From: Heyndrickxia coagulans 36D1
GTDB taxonomy: Bacteria > Bacillota > Bacilli > Bacillales > Bacillaceae_C
Direction: 5' to 3'
DNA length: 64,000 bases
Assembly: GCF_000169195.2 (NCBI RefSeq)
Contig: NC_016023.1
Coordinates: 558,001-622,000, forward strand
Positions 61,938 to 64,000 of the stretch are shown here, piece after piece. A program made the position numbers and the translations under genes. Below the pieces are notes generated by a model. The model saw only the letters and a program-made list of their open reading frames with translations, was not told the origin of the DNA and ran no database searches. Each line of letters begins with the position of its first letter. Positions within the stretch are counted from its first letter, which is position 1.

Positions 61938-62897
61938 ATGAAAATGGTACAAATGCAAAATGACAAAATTCCTCCGATTGCGCTTGGGACCTGGTCATGG
62001 GGCACCGGCGCAAACGGCGGGGATACCGTATTTGGTAATCACCTTACAGCAGCTGATCTGAAACCGGTGTTTGATGCAGCAATGGATGCTGGGCTGAACT
62101 TATGGGATACAGCTGCTGTATACGGAATGGGCGCTTCCGAAACGATTCTGGGTCGTTTTATCCGTGAGCGCGGGGACACCCTGATCTCCACAAAATTTAC
62201 CCCTGGCGGCGAACAGGACGACAATGCGGTGGAAACGTTTCTGGAAGGCAGCCTTGAGCGACTTGGTGTGGATCATGTTGATCTTTACTGGATCCACAAC
62301 CCGGGCGATGTAAAAAGATGGACCCCGAAGCTGATTCCACTCATGAAAAGCGGAAAAATAAAGCATGTCGGCGTTTCCAACCACAATCTGGAGGAAATCA
62401 AGCTGGCTGCCGATATTTTAGCAGCGGAAGGGCTGAAACTTTCTGCCGTGCAAAACCATTACAGCCTGCTGTACCGCTCTTCAGAAGAAGCCGGGATTCT
62501 GGATTACTGCAATCAAAACGGCATTCTGTTCTTCCCTTATATGGTACTCGAACAGGGGGCGTTAACCGGAAAATACGGACCGCAAAACCCATTCCCTGCC
62601 GGCACGAGGCGAGGCGATGCATTTACTCCGGATGTGCTTAGCAAACTGGAAGATTTAATCCGGGTGATGAAAAAAATCGGCAGCAAATACGAAACAGGCC
62701 CGGCACAAATCACAATCGCATGGGCCATTGCGAAGGGAACGGTGCCGATTATCGGCGTAACAAAGGTTTCGCAAATTGAAGACGCCGTTTCGGCCACTGA
62801 AGTCCATTTGACAGAACAGGAAATCCGCGAACTGGAAGCGGCGGCAAAAGCAACCGGTGTGGAAATTAAGGGCGCCTGGGAAAAACCGATGCACTAA
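61938..62897 (+). CDS. Aldo/keto reductase
   Basis: A 319-residue TIM-barrel oxidoreductase of a longer type than the one at 58.7 kb. The tetrad residues are in LNLWDTAAVYGMG (aspartate and tyrosine, about residue 50), ISTKFTPGG (lysine) and DLYWIHNPGD (histidine). IKHVGVSNHNLEEI and PIIGVTKVSQIED are cofactor-side motifs. It belongs to the YajO/YccK-like AKR branch; the substrate is unknown. I start at the ATG at 61938 after AAGGCGG. A strong terminator follows. Confidence 0.9.
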   Translation: MKMVQMQNDKIPPIALGTWSWGTGANGGDTVFGNHLTAADLKPVFDAAMDAGLNLWDTAAVYGMGASETILGRFIRERGDTLISTKFTPGGEQDDNAVETFLEGSLERLGVDHVDLYWIHNPGDVKRWTPKLIPLMKSGKIKHVGVSNHNLEEIKLAADILAAEGLKLSAVQNHYSLLYRSSEEAGILDYCNQNGILFFPYMVLEQGALTGKYGPQNPFPAGTRRGDAFTPDVLSKLEDLIRVMKKIGSKYETGPAQITIAWAIAKGTVPIIGVTKVSQIEDAVSATEVHLTEQEIRELEAAAKATGVEIKGAWEKPMH

Positions 62898-62899
62898 AG

Positions 62900-62933
62900 C
62901 AACAGGGGCTGATATATCAGCCCCTGTTTTTCA
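62900..62933 (+). terminator. Terminator of the second aldo/keto reductase gene
   Basis: AACAGGGGCTGATA and TATCAGCCCCTGTT form a nearly loopless perfect stem followed by TTTT. Confidence 0.88.
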
Positions 62934-62948
62934 TCAAAAACGAAGGGA

Positions 62949-64000
62949 ATGGCTGATTTGTTATCTTCACTGAAACTGATCGCAAAAGCAAAAGCGGGAA
63001 ATACGGATATTCTCCACGAACATAAATGGCTTTCATACTTGTACCGTACAGACGAAAAAAATGTGAACCTCGAACAAGTCGAATCATTGGAAAACCTTGA
63101 ACCGAATCCGGTCCTGCACTATGTTGAAAAAACGCTAGCCATATTGGACCGCTGTTATGCAGACTTGCCCGCATCTGAAAAAGAAATCATTGAGGAAGTT
63201 TTAAGATGGAGCGAGGTGGCAAAATGCGGGTCTGCCCAAAAGCGGGAAGAATGGCGCAGGCGCGGTTTTCAATTGCGTATCCATAATATCGGATCAGCGC
63301 GGATTTATGCCCATGAACAAATGGCGGTTCCATTCGGGCAGCGTCATTTGCAAAAAGAAGACCTGATCTATACGCTCATCCTGACCCACGGCCTTGTCGG
63401 GCAGTTTATCAGGGGAGAAGTCCGCTACCGCCAGCTGTATCCTCTAATTGATTGGATCCAAAGCCACCGGTCATCTTTAAAATGGGATATCAAACGCATT
63501 TTGCTTGCCCTCAATCACTGTATTATTGAAGGGGTATCCCCCGCTATATGGGAAAAAGTCCGTGCAGAAACTTCACAAATCACAAGCTGGATTGCCGCGG
63601 GAGAAAAAAGCCGGGAGCATTCCCTTAAAGAACGGCTCAGACGATTAAGAGAATGTTCCATCCAAAAAGGCGAGGACTTTGAGGCTTTATACACAAAATG
63701 GTTCAGCAACCGGGAACTTGCCAGTATGTTTCACTTACTTTTCCAGAAAACGGATATTTGGTATGTGGAATCCGCACTGCAGGATTTTTCTTTTGAAGAA
63801 TTCCTGAAAATTTTTCTTCTCGTCTATCAGAAAACAAACCTGCTTACCGTTGAGCAAATCAGTTTTGAGCCGTTGATGAAAGATATCTATTATGATTACA
63901 AAGGGAAAAAATCGGTTAATTTGTATAAAAAAAGAATTATAGAAGCGTATTTAAAAGCTTGTCCGCTAGCAGGCCTGATCAGCGGAGATACGCAGCCGAA
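62949..64000 (+). CDS. Unrecognised protein, runs off the right edge
   Basis: An uninterrupted frame from the ATG at 62949 to the end of the window, at least 350 codons. The product begins MADLLSSLKLIAKAKAGNTD and contains no membrane segment. It is rich in helices, aromatic residues and charged pairs (RWSEVAKCGSAQKREEWRRR, HGLVGQFIRGEVRYRQLYPL). I do not recognise the family. GAAGGG lies very close to the ATG, so the TTG at 62958 is the likelier initiator. It follows the terminator of the previous gene. Confidence 0.75.
   Translation, partial: MADLLSSLKLIAKAKAGNTDILHEHKWLSYLYRTDEKNVNLEQVESLENLEPNPVLHYVEKTLAILDRCYADLPASEKEIIEEVLRWSEVAKCGSAQKREEWRRRGFQLRIHNIGSARIYAHEQMAVPFGQRHLQKEDLIYTLILTHGLVGQFIRGEVRYRQLYPLIDWIQSHRSSLKWDIKRILLALNHCIIEGVSPAIWEKVRAETSQITSWIAAGEKSREHSLKERLRRLRECSIQKGEDFEALYTKWFSNRELASMFHLLFQKTDIWYVESALQDFSFEEFLKIFLLVYQKTNLLTVEQISFEPLMKDIYYDYKGKKSVNLYKKRIIEAYLKACPLAGLISGDTQP

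Overview
The window looks like chromosome from a low- to mid-GC, spore-forming Bacillaceae member, most like Heyndrickxia (Bacillus) coagulans. I infer this from gene content: a yhbD-bacE-bacF set, a yhaO-yhaN pair, a CotF-type spore coat gene, Firmicute-type GalT, a TPP riboswitch ahead of tenA-thiW, and Bacillus-style promoters, ribosome binding sites and cre boxes. No database search was possible, so the species is an inference.

Layout. 1-5.5 kb: a galactose (Leloir) operon on the minus strand, galK-galE-galT-galM-galR, with promoter, cre box and possible operator. 5.5-6.6 kb: decay zone with a MITE-like element, the C-terminal stub of a GH2 beta-galactosidase and a duplicated acyl-CoA dehydrogenase tail. 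6.6-9 kb: YdbM-like acyl-CoA dehydrogenase, tRNA-Thr(CGU), tRNA-Ser(CGA) and a lipoprotein acid phosphatase. 9-16 kb: two drug-efflux units, marR-MMPL and tetR-MFS, each with clear palindromic operators. 16-19 kb: amino acid permease and class III aminotransferase. 21-24 kb: allantoin permease and allantoinase. 24-26 kb: thiamine salvage under a TPP riboswitch. 26-29 kb: a hydrolase, a broken toxin-antitoxin pair and a methyltransferase.

29-35.5 kb is an AT-rich accessory island: a type III restriction-modification pair (mod-res) beside a divergent XRE regulator and a large ImmA/IrrE-type metallopeptidase. At 35.7-39 kb a group II intron splits the last codons of rlmD; joining the predicted exons restores an ordinary short C-terminus. 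39-41.5 kb holds an acyl-carrier-protein-like gene lacking the phosphopantetheine serine, two perfect DnaA boxes, an IS4-like transposase gene and more MITE copies. 41.8-44.9 kb: GH36 alpha-galactosidase (cre upstream) and an RraA-like protein. 45.4-48.8 kb: aminotransferase and the bactofilin operon. 50-64 kb: MATE transporter, 3-hydroxyacyl-CoA dehydrogenase, YhaN/YhaO repair pair, FMN reductase, two aldo/keto reductases, esterase, spore coat protein, and an unrecognised gene running off the end.

The alpha-galactosidase would feed galactose into the gal operon. The lost beta-galactosidase suggests this locus no longer handles lactose. The intergenic DNA is unusual: several families of tandem 52-53 bp and 90 bp repeats, many units able to form hairpins, plus a dispersed family of short terminal-inverted-repeat elements.
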